Of a DNA stretch of 64,000 bases, positions 9,705 to 21,838 are shown piece by piece. The stretch lies in IMG/VR virus record IMGVR_UViG_3300045125_000089, positions 1 to 64,000 of that record. One strand, given 5' to 3'. How positions within the stretch are numbered: the first letter of the stretch is position 1; every line of letters begins with the position of its first letter. The notes beneath the pieces are model-generated. The model ran no database searches, was not told where the DNA came from, and saw only the letters and a program-made list of their open reading frames with translations. The DNA comes from a virus. The position numbers and the translations under genes are program-made.

Positions 9705-10590
9705 CTACACCATACTCTTTTCTGCAAAGATTTTATACTCGTCTCTGTCAACACTCTTGATTGGCACAACTTCACCACTCAATCCAACAACTGCTATTGT
9801 ATTGCCTTCAATGTCTCTATATTCACCGTATGGCTCTGCTTTCCATCCTTTTTTATCAGCAAACTTTTTGATATACTTGAATATTGTTCTGGTGGGGTTG
9901 TTACTACCGGCACTTCTACGGCGGGAACTTCTGCTGGTTTTGGTGCTTGCGGTTTTTGCTCGTGGTACTTCCGCTGGAATGACCGACGCTGGTTTGGAAG
10001 AATATCTCGCCTTAGCTGATGCTTTTATTTTTTCTATGTCTTTGTTTGATAAAGGTGTCTCGTCGTCGCTTTCTGGAGGAAGTTCGTCTTTTTGCAGCAA
10101 CGGGTTGTTTGGCAGTCGGAACTTGTTGAGCGGGAGCTTTTGCGGACTGTGCAGTAGGAGACGGTGCCGTCTGTGGTTTTTGTGATTGAGGTTGAGGTTG
10201 TGTAGTAATGTTGCCTGTTGCGTTTGACGTTTTTGCTTTCCTTTACGTTTGTAATATAAATTCATTCCACCTTTACCGTGGGTTGGGTCTGATATCGAGT
10301 GTGTACCTTTTTTGATTGCCGCGTCACGGTATTCCTTTGATGGAAATGTAACTAACCATCCATCTTTATTAAATGCCTGTCTATCTGGGTATTTGCCTTC
10401 TTGGGTAATTATTGTTTCCAAAAGCTCTTGGATTCCTTCTTCTTTAGACCTTTTCCTTTTAAAACTTCGTATACTATGTCTATATGTTCTACATTCGTCA
10501 AATCTACAATACCACTCATCGATTCCTTCGTGCAACGACGACTCAAGTAATATGTCGTCTATGAATTTTTGATATGTTTTTCTTATTCAT
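9705..10590 (-). CDS. Uncharacterised protein with T4 capsid-targeting-like N-terminus
   Basis: Function unknown. Removing one A from the AAAAA run near 10578 joins ATG at 10590 to the rest and gives MNKKTYQKFIDDILLESSL. This closely resembles the T4 internal-protein capsid-targeting peptide (MKTYQEFIxE) and ends in LLE, matching the (I/L)xE rule of the T4 gp21 prohead protease. The body has a conserved-looking block (GWLVTFPSKEYRDAAIKKG, then HGKGGMNLYYKRKGK), a Gln/Pro/Ala-rich linker readable in another frame, and a C-terminal domain (FKYIKKFADKKGWKAEPYG). It is therefore a candidate internal head protein. The start depends on the frame correction. Confidence 0.6.
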
Positions 10591-10600
10591 TATATAATCC

Positions 10601-11926
10601 TTATTGTTTCTTAAATTTTATTCCCTTTGAGTATGAATAAAAATACCATCCACTCGATTGACTCAAATCTTCTATATATTCAACCCAAGTTATTTTTGCG
10701 CTCTCTTGTTTACCAACTTTATTAATTATAATAATTCCGGTATAATCAAGTTCTGGTAAAGCTCTTTTCCTACTTGCTCTGGTGTTAAAGTTTCATCAGA
10801 AAACATTTGTAACTTTAGTATTTCTGGTACAATAATTGACTGTTCTCTATTTCCTATTGCCGTGACGTTTATTTCCACGGGCGTTTGTTGTGCCGGTGGA
10901 TTTTCTATCGTTTCTTTTGACTTCCTGGTCAGGAATTTCTACAGCCACTTCTACTTCTTTATTTGGTAGTTTAAAATCAGCAACACTTGTTATGGCCTCT
11001 ATCTTTCTCTTTGTCCGGCATTTCTTTGAAAAACACTCTGCATTTTATTATGGACTTAAATACATTCACACCAAATGCTTCTTTGTTTGGATTTTCAAAA
11101 TACTTTAGTGCATATTCAAACTCTTTTGCATCAAGGGCACTTAGGTATATCGTTTACTTTTCTCAAAAGATTTAATAAAGCTTGTTTATTATCTTTTCTT
11201 CTTTTCACGAAATATTCCAACTCATCCATCGGCTTATGACAATTTTTAAATTATCAAACCCCTTGCCTTCTCCTTTTTTAAAACTATTATCTTCGACTTT
11301 AAATACTCCTCCGACCGATTCTTTATACCGTCAACGGTTCCGCTCGGTAAAACCAAGTCACCGGACTCTCCTCTTCCTGTCTTGCTTGCCGGATATTAAA
11401 AATACAAGAGGATATTCTCCCCGACCAATCGAACTTCTTCCTTTCAGAGGCATCAGAATCTAAAAATCCTATTATATGGTCTTCATTGTATAAGTTTGGG
11501 CGAGAACTGTATAATTGTCCAATATATTCCGCGGCAGCAGAAGGCGTCATTTTATTAAAATTTCGTATAAATTCCAATTCGTCCGAACCCCATTGCTTTT
11601 TACTACTTTTTGAAGTATCCCGCACTTTATGAAACTCAATATTTTTCTATTTTATCTTCTGGTATATTTTTTGCAGTCAACGACGCCTCTGATATATTGC
11701 CTTTAGACCACTTTGTCCTAACACTGTCAGCCGTGTTTTTTTGTTTAGACGGTGTTTTTAATTTTTCCATTACACTTTGGACAACTTCTTGTTCCAAGCC
11801 ATATTTTTTAAGTGCGTTTTCAAGCAAATTTATATTATCTTGTACTTCAAATCCATTCATGAATCCATCCTTGGACTCAAGTGCCAATTCACTTAAAATT
11901 TTTTCTATAATCTTGTTTTTTTCCAT
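10601..11926 (-). CDS. Uncharacterised protein, about 440 residues
   Basis: Not recognised. A continuous protein can be read from MEKNKIIEKILSELALESK at 11926 to SGWYFYSYSKGIKFKKQ at 10601 by changing frame at least five times. Segments include LLENALKKYGLEQEVVQSV, DELEFIRNFNKMTPSAAAEY, LDAKEFEYALKYFENP and QQTPVEINVTAIGNREQS. The N-terminal helix contains LSE and LALE, again (I/L)xE-like. Whether this is one gene or two cannot be settled with the indels present. It follows the polymerase gene. Confidence 0.5.
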
Positions 11927-11930
11927 AATA

Positions 11931-11938
11931 TATAAATA
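11931..11938 (-). promoter_or_regulatory. Inverted TATAAATA motif
   Basis: Plus-strand TATAAATA 4 bases upstream of the start at 11926, in the gap after the polymerase stop. Confidence 0.4.
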
Positions 11939-11972
11939 TTCGTATATATGAGATATACGCATATAATAAATA

Positions 11973-13340
11973 TTATATAAGCACTTGTTTCATATCTCCA
12001 TAGTTTTTGCCAACATACACTTTTACAGGAAACTTATCTCGCTCCATTATGCTTTTGATTCTTTTTATAATAGACATTTTGTCTTCTTTATGAGCATCAA
12101 AAAGTATACTATCGTATGTATATAAAATAGGTATGGTTTTTTTGTTGTTTAGATTGTTCATCAGGTCACCCAATACATCAACTGCCATTTCTGTTTCAAA
12201 TGCCTGTAGTATATAGTTGAATAGTTTGTTTGGCGTTGGTTCTTGAATATGACAATGTTTGATTTTTCTGCCATATTTTGGCGTCTCTATATATCCATTC
12301 TCCATAAAGAACTTCCAACGATGGTCAATATACTCTTGTACCTTCTTGAAGTATGGTATATGCAGCCACTTTTATCTATACCACCATATATCTGCTTGAA
12401 TGTAAATCCTTTAGCGACGGCAATATCTTCTTCAGTTATATTTGATTTATTGAAATAGTATTTGGAAAGATATGCATATGGGTTCTCGGCGGCGTCCATA
12501 CTAAAGTTGGACAAATGAGCAATCAGACGAGGATGAAAAGCATTATAGTCCATCATTACCAGCATACCATCGTCGCCATATCTACTCACAAAGCAGTTTC
12601 TGCTGCCATCATTCTTGTTTAGAGCAGCATAGTTTACGCCGCCAAATCTATTTGATGGTCTGCCTGGTTGATGTAAGCAGATTATACTGCGAAAATACAA
12701 TGTTGTTTTTGATATGACGATTTTGTTCTTCGCCAAATGCTTCTGTAAAATCATCATTCACACACAATCCATTTGACTCCAACTTGGCAAACAAATCTGT
12801 CATTATGTTGTTGGTAAATGTAAATCCACGTTCATTGGCATCCTGCACAGATATGTTCTTTATCTTGCTCACTGCTTCAACAAACATTCGTGCGTGCTTG
12901 TATATTGGCACACATTTATTGAGATTATACAAGTTCTTGAAGTTATACTCTACAAATCTATGCGAGTTTGTTGACTCAATATCATTTGGCAAGTCGCCGC
13001 TATCAAGAAACCTATATACATTTATATCAATAAAACCATAATCCTCGCCAAGCAACTGAACAATGTTCTTTTTATCAGGCACAATCTTGTTGTGATATTT
13101 TGCATTACGCAACGCAACCTTGATATTAGTTAGATTGTCCGGCAAGCAGATACATTCGCTATGTTCTATTGGCAAACACCAATAAGTTTCGCTGATATAA
13201 AAGTAAAAGAAGATAAGCGATATTTTGTTATTGGATACGTGCTTTTGACTATCGGTGCATACAATATCCATATACATATGCTCAGAGTTGAGCATTGATA
13301 TTAGACCATTATAATCGTTGGATGTTTCTACAATATGCAC
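11973..13340 (-). CDS. Divergent family A DNA polymerase
   Basis: DNA polymerase of the Pol I (family A) fold, presumably replicative or repair. It is only about 455 residues. The palm block reads PSNRFGGVNYAALNKNDGSR, then motif A VMMDYNAFHPRLIAHLS, motif B DIAVAKGFTFKQIYGG and motif C ILYTYDSILFDAH. The thumb-like segment PYFKKVQEYIDHRWKFF and the Q-helix NYILQAFETEMAVDVL also fit. The catalytic aspartates of motifs A and C and the motif B Lys and Tyr are kept. The motif A glutamate is His, and HDE is YDS. The N-terminal part looks like a proofreading exonuclease domain without its acidic pairs. Frame slips lie near 12660 and 12350. Confidence 0.82.
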
Positions 13341-13370
13341 AATTTTATTATGTGCTAGTAGATATGTTTG

Positions 13371-16116
13371 TCAACTTATTTTAACTACCTCGCCAATATT
13401 CAAGTCGGTTGGCCAGAACAGATGACAAATCCACGCCTTCTTCTTTTCTTATTCTATCTATTTCAAAAGTATTTTGGTCTATTACGCCCGCTTTATCAAG
13501 AACATTGCCTTTGTAAATATTGTTCTTTGGGCCAGTTATTTTCCATCTTACTTGCACAAGTTTATATAAGTTTTATTGATAATCGCTCGGGCTATATAAG
13601 ATATTTCGTGTATTACATTTTCATTAACTTTTTTGCAAATACGCGAGTAATAAATCCATTGGTATAATCATCGGCAGATGGCATTGGTTTATATATTGTA
13701 ATATTTGTACTACCACCTATCTCTGGAAATATACCATATTGTGAAGATAATGTTTCGTTGTATATCATAATGTTGTTAATGGTCTCACTTGTGCTACAAC
13801 CGTAGTTGTCCAATTTTTATCTTCTATGTTTTGTTTAACATCTGAAATTTGCCATACTGCATTTTCAAAATTATATGGTTCTGGTGCATGGTCGATTAAG
13901 AACTGAGAAAGATAGTTTATACCGGATATTCCTAATAATTCCAATGTTAGTGTAGTTCCTGGCATTATTGCATTATTTAAATATGGAGATTTTTTTATCA
14001 GGAAGCTTCAACACATAATTTAAGAAAGTGGTATTTTTTTCATACAAAAAATATCTCAAATTCTTGCCTGGATTATTTTGGTCTTTTTTATAATATATAA
14101 AAAATGTATCTAAATTTTTGTCGCTGCGTGTTTGTCGTTTTTTGACATTTTCTTCATATCTTCTTCTCAATGTTTCCATTTCTCTGCGTTCACGTTCCCC
14201 AACCGATTGTTCACCTTGCAGTTCTACATTCAAATTTGGATTTTGGTCAGATGCAACGACTGTTTTTATTTCTCCTTTACGATACAATCTATCTCCCGAA
14301 GAATATCTGCTTACGATAGGATTTGCTGCCACATGTTTTTGTTTGTGTAGAACCATCTGGGTCTTGTTCTGGATTTGCACTCTGCATTACCAATTGGTTC
14401 ATCATTTCAGAACTCATCTTTACGTCAAAAGATGCTGCCTTAATAAATGCAGAATCTAACGCACCCAACGTAATAACCGACAAATTTCTAGCATCATTTT
14501 TTATTGCTATACCAGGTAAGTTTTCGTCATATACGGAATATGTACTATTACCATACTCGGCGGGTATTAATTTAAGTTGGCAAGTTTGACAAAGTGCTTG
14601 GTTTATTCCTGCAATAGTTCTTCTATTAATTTTAATACCGAGTCGTGTTTCAACACAAGCTTTCTAAAATATTCTTCGTCAATGAACAAATCTCTCAAAA
14701 ACCCCCAATATCCAGAATTAAATTTCTGTGCAACATTTCCATCATTGTCAAATATCTGGTCGTCTTCGTATACTGGAAATGATTCTCCGCTTGGATTTAT
14801 AACCTCCTGTAAGTTGTCATATCTTGTAAAATCTAAAGAATATTCTTTCAATGTATTTTCTACGGTTTGTTTAAATAAACGATTATAGGTTTCGTCTTCT
14901 GGTTCATATTCGCGGTTTGCGTCATCCAGTTCTTCATATGCAAATCTTGGTGCATATCTGTTTGGTACAAGTACATCTGTGCTTGCCGACTTCATCAGAG
15001 GATGTCCGCACATTCTTGCGTCCATTATGTCTAACTCACGTATTGTTGCAGTTTGGGTTCCTTCCATCGTTACTCTAAAAATGCATTTATAATATCTTGT
15101 ATTAAATCCATTCTTAGCCAAAGTTTTGCTGTTTTATTTTGCGATGGAGTATTTGTTATTCTAAAAACACGTTGGTCAATTATTTCTTTTTCTTCTCCCA
15201 ATTGTAATTCTCTTCTGATTTTGACATATTCGTCTTTAGGCGAATCTATATTCATCATGTTTTTTCTGCAAATGAGTAAAAACTTTTCACAGATACATAG
15301 GTTCCTTCTCGTTTTATTGTAACATCCTTGGTTGCAATCTGCTCTCCTTCTATAAGTTTGTTCGCATTTATTAATGTAGTATGACAATCATAGCCGCCAT
15401 TTTCGTTCATCTTATATCCATAATCTACTATGAATCCAAGACCAGCATCATAGTTTCCCTTGGACTGTTTAATATATTCCAATGTGTAGCCAGGATCAAC
15501 AAACATATTGTTTATCCAGTCCAAATCAGTTAAATCCACTAACGCTGTGCGGTCATAGTTATTCCATCCCCATTCCACCAAGCAAGTTATTCTTGGTGTT
15601 AAAAAATATGGAATCAGATAATTTAATTGTGCCAAAAGAATAACATTTCCAGTTTATTGTAATCTTTCTGCACAAAGTTTGGAAAACTTGAATTTGAGCC
15701 GTTTAGTTCACACGACACCGATTCTACGTTTGGAGGTGGGCGGTGTGGAAAATCTGTTCTTGTTACTTCTCCAGCTCGTCCTACTCGTGGAACAATATAA
15801 TTTTCTTTGTCTATTTGATGCGGGTTTCCTTTGGCGTCTACTCCTATGGTTATTTTTCCATTTTGATTAAACCCCGTAGCTTTCTGCAAATCCGTATGCT
15901 CCGCCAATACAAATCCATCCTTGCCTTCGGCGGCAGATAATTTTGATATTCCGTTTGGAAAAAATCTAGCCCACTGCAGTTCTTGGACCGCTGTATGGAG
16001 ACTCTTCCGTTGGATTTGAGGTTTTGTCCATATTCTCTTGCTCGACGTTTCAATTCATCAATTACCCACGGCGATAGTGGATGCAATCCCCACGGTACTA
16101 CAGTTATATTACTCAT
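13371..16116 (-). CDS. Baseplate hub / tail-tip structural protein
   Basis: Large virion protein, probably part of the baseplate hub. From MSNITVVPWGLHPLSPWVID at 16116, frame-corrected reading gives about 900 residues. Landmarks are FLTPRITCLVEWGWNNYDRT, FRVTMEGTQTATIRELDIMD, then IMPGTTLTLELLGISGINY and ISDVKQNIEDKNWTTTVVAQ. The last of these is typical of hub proteins of the gp27/VgrG/gpD type, where a short motif describes the domain before the spike. The C-terminus reads INLVQVRWKITGPKNNIYKG. At least eight indels break it. The exact T4 counterpart is not certain; its position beside a LysM-like baseplate protein and downstream of the tape measure supports the call. Confidence 0.62.
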
Positions 16117-16121
16117 AACAA

Positions 16122-16425
16122 TTATATATTATTTTCTCTTCTAAAGCTTAAAATTATGTTGTCTATGTTTTGTGGTATTCTTAATTGCTGTCCCGTTGGT
16201 GCTTTTAGCGTCGCTTTTATACCATTCGCTTGTGCAATAACCCACCACAATGTGCTATCTTTATAAAATTTATATGCCAAGACTGTCAAGATAATCTGTT
16301 TCACTTGCAACGATGTATATATCATTCAACGCCACCGGTATTTTTGGATATCGTGTTGTTCTAAACACTCGCTTGCCATCATAGCGTTTAAAAACATTAA
16401 TTTCATTTTGAACATATCTATTCAT
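16122..16425 (-). CDS. LysM-like baseplate wedge protein (gp53-like)
   Basis: Small baseplate protein of about 100 residues. The start MNRYVQNEINVFKRYDGKR is followed by YPKIPVALNDIYIVAS, then, across a one-base slip near 16285, LAYKFYKDSTLWWVIAQANG and TGQQLRIPQNID. The pattern of a hydrophobic helix, KFY.D..LWW.IA.AN and a final G..LRIP is the LysM-like fold found in T4 gp53 and related tail proteins. It starts 1 base after the stop of the upstream structural gene. Confidence 0.75.
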
Positions 16426-16426
16426 A

Positions 16427-18449
16427 TTATAATACACTCCATCCTACTTGTGGACCAAAATGATAATTGCTTGTCAACGATTTGGCTGTCTTTCTATTAT
16501 ACTCAACTGGACTGAAACGTCAATAAGTGTTGGAAGCTGTCTTGAATATACGTTATTTTGATTTATGACCTTTTCATTTCCATATACATATGTATACTTA
16601 TTATCTCGTAATGTTTCCCATTGAGCATCATCTGGTACAGTAACCCCAACACTTCTTAAAATAGCGGGTTGGTCTACATATAAATCTCCTATTCTAAATT
16701 CTATCATCGGTGGATATATAAATCCGCTTTCTCTGCCTGTGGTATCTGTTGTTTCATTTACTATAAAAGGCGTCATCTGCACCGTGGCTTGGTCCATTGT
16801 TCCGATTGCCTGAGATTGTATTTGTGGTTGTTGCAATAAACCAGATGTTACAATTGCTCTGTCTGTATATTTACTTGGTCTAGTTAATCCTACTAAATAA
16901 TTTACTCTTTCCCAGTTAGGTACTAATTCATATATACTATTGGCATATACTCCTAAAGTTAAAACTTAATTCTCTGGTAAACCCTTTATAAATAAAAAGT
17001 TTGTCTGCGCGACCCATGTATTTAACATCATCCCAATCAGCAGTATTATTGTCTTGTATGCTACCAAGGGTTGCTCTGAATGGAATATACTTTGTGTTTA
17101 TCAAATCATAAAAATAAAAGAATATTAAGTCTTTAGATTGATTTGACCCCTGTTTTAAAAGTATTTCATCTATACTATCCGTGGTTACCAGTAAGTTATA
17201 ATCGTCTGGCGTTCCTGTCTCCCCCGTACCTTTGATGCTTTAGCAAATCCTCTATTGTCTATTCGTAATTCGTTTACTGTTTCTTGACTTCTTAGATATT
17301 CTATGAATGGACCATCAGTAACCGTTGATTTATCCACAAAATTCAAATTATCCGCGTCAATGCCTTTAGGTATAGAATTATAATCAGTAAGATTGTTTAT
17401 TCCTTTGTCTGGATTATTCGTGTATCCTTCCGCGGATTTTCTGCGTGGCGGCAGTATAGCAACGTATGATTGAACTGCTCGCAACATGCTTGCATATCTA
17501 TCTACTATTAATGTTGAAGGACCGGTGTCTCCTGGATTTTTTATTATTGCTTTTGGTGCATAATAATTGCTCGTGTCGTCTTCTCCATAAGGCGTATCTG
17601 TTCTGCTGGCGTATAAACGTGAAAATCTTTTGGATTACGCGGCGAAGAATTATCCGCCGATGCCAAAAATTTGTCATCATTATAAAATGTTGTTGCGTCT
17701 CTGTTTGGTGCAGAGATGATTAGCTTGTTTCTATCTTCTAAATATGAGAAGTATATACCCTCCTGATATGCCGAGTCATATTCTGGTCTATATTTCCATG
17801 GGTCTATAACATTTGCTCTTCTCGTACTTGGTATAAGTGTTTGCATCCTGTCCATCGAATGGTTCGTGCAACCCACCACTTGTTCCTCCACCTTGTCCAA
17901 TTCCCCACAATGTTTTGAATATAGAGTTTGCATTATTTCCAGTTTCAAATCTTAACAGCCCATATGGTGCTCCACCTTTTGCAAATGCGTAGTTTGAAGT
18001 ACGTGTACCTCCGCCATTATTATTTCTAAAATTTATATTTATTTCAGAATGTCTGACTGGAAATTGTCTGCGCACCGAGTTTAACAAACTGCGATAGTTA
18101 TATATTCTTGTTTCGCTGAACGCATTTGTTTGTTGTAAAAACGCTTGATTTCTGGTGAAGTTGCGGCCAATCCCGCTAGAAGAAAATTGTCTAAATCTAT
18201 CAACGTCCACCGACACCGAAGGTTCTGGATATGTTTGCGAACTATATTTAGTAAAATCTTTTTTATAATTAGAATCAGTAAGTTTGGTGTATATATAAGG
18301 CTGGTCGGGTCCAGAGTCTCCCCCGCTTGATAATATGGACTAAATTTATTATATATTCTGTATTCGTTTCTTAAAAACGAGGCTACCCGCAACGAAGGCG
18401 TATTTCGTCGTATTGGCACTAATGGAGCTAAAAATGTATTGTCTTCCAT
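16427..18449 (-). CDS. Tail/baseplate structural protein
   Basis: Virion protein of about 670 residues read across at least six indels. The start MEDNTFLAPLVPIRRNTPSL is followed by Gly/Asn-rich sequence (NNGGGTRTSNYAFAKGGAPY), AQEI-type helical sequence, and a C-terminal domain with KYMGRADKLFIYKGFTREL, LVPNWERVNYLVGLTRPSKY, FIYPPMIEFRIGDLYVDQPA and PTLIDVSVQLSIIERQP. This last domain looks like tail-tube-associated proteins at the tube-baseplate junction of large myoviruses. Position directly downstream of the tape measure fits the T4 gp48/gp54 place, but I cannot prove orthology. Confidence 0.6.
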
Positions 18450-18453
18450 AATC

Positions 18454-18461
18454 TATAAATA
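18454..18461 (-). promoter_or_regulatory. Inverted TATAAATA motif
   Basis: Plus-strand TATAAATA in the 12-base gap between the tape measure stop and the start at 18449. Confidence 0.4.
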
Positions 18462-21400
18462 TCAAGATGACTTGGCCAATGTTCTTGAAACTAATATACC
18501 ATCCATATTAACAGCAATTGCCCCATTCTTCAGCAGCCCAATTAATTCATCTAATTTTTCAATCATAGCGTTTTGATTATTATTTACATTAACAATGGGC
18601 GTTGCGCCTCCAGCAGTTCCACCGAGTTTTGATATTGCGTCGGTAAGCTTGTCAACAGTTTCTTTAAGTTCATCAAGGTTTTTGACTTCAACTGCCATAG
18701 TAACTTGTTTTTCAACATTGGCTGTACTTCGCTGTTTGTATGTTGTTGCCGCGTCTCCTCCGAGTAGTTTACCTACAAATGGAATACTTTTTATAAAATT
18801 AAACGCGGTTTTGAATGGAGAAACTAGTATATCAAATATTCCACCCATATTGCGGTTTATGCCTTTGGTTATGGAAGTCTTTCAATGACCCACTTCTACC
18901 GAACATAGATGATGCAAATTAAACACTCTTTTGAATGGTAGAGTTACTGACCATTAATGATAGTAGAACTAATGGACGTTAAGCCGTCAACCATAGCAGA
19001 ACCAATAGACTTTATTCCATTTATTATAGAATCTCCAGCAATCCATCTCCACCGAATAACTTAGAAACAAAATTAAACACTTTTCTGAATGGCCAAGTAG
19101 TACGTCCAATAACATTCCTCCGATGGATTTAATACCATCCACTATACCGAGTCCAAGTTCAGACGGCGATTGACCCAAAAATGTATTTTTCTAACCATTC
19201 CCATACTTTGACAAATGGCATCATCAACCATTCCAATACCGTTTTTCCTACGCTTTTTATACCTTCAACCATTTCATCTGGAATATCCACACCAAATTTT
19301 CTTAGTACCCACACTCCAATATCTATAAATGGAGATATGATGGCGTCAAAAATTGCACCAGGTACCGCCAATAAAGACTTTATTATCTTATCACCAATAC
19401 TTAAGTTGTCATCAGTCCATATACTAAACAGGCTTGTTCCCAATTCCCATAATATTTGAATTGCTGTTATGACTTGTCCTATAACAGGTATGGCTTTGAA
19501 AATATTCCAACAAATCTACCAACCAGTCCAAATGTTTTCCAAATACCCCAAATAGGTTTGAAACCGGACCAAGTGCGTTTCCAATTCCACCAACTGCACC
19601 AAAAAGTTTAGACACTGCAACAATTCCTAAGTTTGTAAATTTAGAAATTTGTGTTATAAGTGGTGGAACCCAACTAAACATACCAGACAATCTTGCTCCT
19701 ATACCCGATACTCTGGAAAGTCCTACAAATATATCTTTTATGTACAATCCCATCCCCAAAAAAATTGCACTTACAGCTTGAAATGATTTTAATTCCGTAA
19801 ACACTTTTCCAGACATTATTCCTAAAAACATAAACAATCTTACCACCGTGCTTACCGCCTCTCCGAGTTTTTCAGCATAAGGAACAATCTTGTTTACTCC
19901 TTCTCCTATCTTTGTCATTATTTCTTCCAGTTTTAACCCACCTTTCTCTCCAGACCGTAACCCACTAACAAATTTATCAAATGGAGCTAAAAATCCTCGC
20001 ACCACTGCTGCTATGATTTTAAACGCAAATCCTAATAATCTTGCAGCTTAATTATTATCGGAGGCATTATTGTGTTTGCTATAGCAAGTAAAGCGTCGGC
20101 TATGTCTGTCCAAATTGCTGCGAATGCATTGGTAAGTTTATTCATTTCACCCTGCATCAATTCTCTTTTTGCCATTTCTTCTGCCTGTTTTTCCAAGTCC
20201 GCGGCGGCAGCTTTTTCGTTCTCTTTAATTTTTTGCTGCATTTCCGTGTATTTTTTATACAGTTCAGGACGAGTTTGCTCCAATTTTGCAAGAAGTTTTT
20301 GTTGATTTTGCTGCTTTATTATTTCTTGCACTGTCATTCCAGCCGCCTTGGCAAGAGCTTCTTGTTGATATACGTTAAGTCTTGTAAAATCTCCAGCTCT
20401 TTGCTATCTGTTTCAACGCAAGCTCTCTAGATTTTACTACGTCTCCTGCATATGCCGCTGCTCTAGCTTCTTGAAAATTCAGTGCTTTTCCTATTAATGC
20501 AGAAGCTTCAAGCTCGCTTGTAATACGAGTCTTGGTAATTTAAGAAATCCTCTAGCCGATTTTGACAAGGAGTTTACTGTAGTACCAAGTCTTCTTGCTT
20601 CCACGGTTGCTCGCATCAACGCCATAGGACTCTTTTGCAAGAAAGGCCAGAGTGTCTTCAGACGCGTTTGCCATATCATTCAATACCGCTCTTGGTGCAA
20701 CTCCTCCCATTTCTGCCAAAGCAGCGGCAGATTTTATCATAGAGTCTCCGGTACTTCCTACAGAATTTGATATAGATTCAAACAATCCTTTAAATTTTGC
20801 AGCATCTTGTACATTCAATCCAAGATTTGCCGCCATCATAGCAGTATTTGCTATTGCTTCTTTGGTAACCAATCCAATTACCTGAAATTCATTTGTTAAT
20901 GCCGTTGCTGCTTCATATGCTTCTTTTATCCCGACACCGAGATTTTGCATTTGAACATTAACTTCTCTCGCAGCTTTATCCAATTCTCTGGTTTGACTTA
21001 CTAAAAATCCCGTGTTTTTTCTGAAGTCAAGTGCTGCTTGGTCCAATTCTTTCCATCTTTCGAGTGAGGCTTTCAACATTGCCAACCAAGCACGCATTCC
21101 ACCTTTAGCAATAGATATCAATAATTCTTTTGTTTTGCTGTATCCCTCCACACTAGCATTAATAAAACCCTCAATTTCTTGCCCCGTTATAAGCAAATTT
21201 TTTGTAATTTGTAGTTGTGATTCTAAAGTTCTAAGCGCATCTTTTTCCAATTTTAAGCGGTTAGATGTATAGTAAGCCGCAACCTTTCCTCCATCAATTT
21301 TTTTGTTAATACAGATTGTATATAATTTTCTATTTTTTCTTCTTTCTGCTTTGCGGCAATCGTGTCTTTAATTGTCTGTATATCTCGCCGTCTGGCCGCT

Positions 21401-21793
21401 GCTGTTCTTTCGGTAATTTTTCCAGAAGCTATTTCTTGTTGAAATTCTCGCTCTTTTCGAGCCAGCAGTACATTTTGATATTTTATTTGGTCTTTTATAA
21501 TCTCACTTTTATATTGAGAGGTTGCCAGTTTACTTTCGTTTTGTGCTATATTTTTTTGTATAGTGCTATACGTAGTTTCTAACTTTGTAATTTTTTGTTT
21601 TTTTCTTCAATTTTTTTAGTTAAATCTAATACTATTTTGTTACCTTCTACTTCTCTTTGCAAGTCTTCTGCTCTTTTTTTGAAACTCCGCGAGTTTTATC
21701 AACTACCTCTGCTATTTTTTCATATATATCCAATGCCGCTTGTGCGCGATTATACTCTTCCTGCGTCATTGATATATTATTGCTGTCGGCCAT
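18462..21793 (-). CDS. Tape measure protein
   Basis: Sets tail length and threads the tail tube lumen. About 1,110 residues, read from MADSNNISMTQEEYNRAQAA at 21793 over many indels. The N-terminal third is coiled coil (FQKRAEDLQREVEGNKIVLD, EREFQQEIASGKITERTAA). The middle is Ala-rich helical sequence (AAALAEMGGVAPRAVLNDMA). Gly-rich amphipathic and hydrophobic segments (FSWVPPLITQISKFTNLGIV, GVWVLRKFGVDIPDEMVEGI) follow, and the C-terminus reads MGGIFDILVSPFKTAFNFIK to LVSRTLAKSS. Length, composition and location among tail genes identify it. Repeated PF.K.F.F.K..PFVGK-like modules lie in the last kilobase. Confidence 0.85.
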
Positions 21794-21813
21794 TTATATA
21801 ATAGTTTATCCTA

Positions 21814-21821
21814 TATAAATA
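21814..21821 (-). promoter_or_regulatory. Inverted TATAAATA motif
   Basis: Plus-strand TATAAATA 20 bases upstream of the tape measure start, between it and the stop of the T4_baseplate-type gene. Confidence 0.4.
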
Positions 21822-21838
21822 TATAATAACCACCCTTT

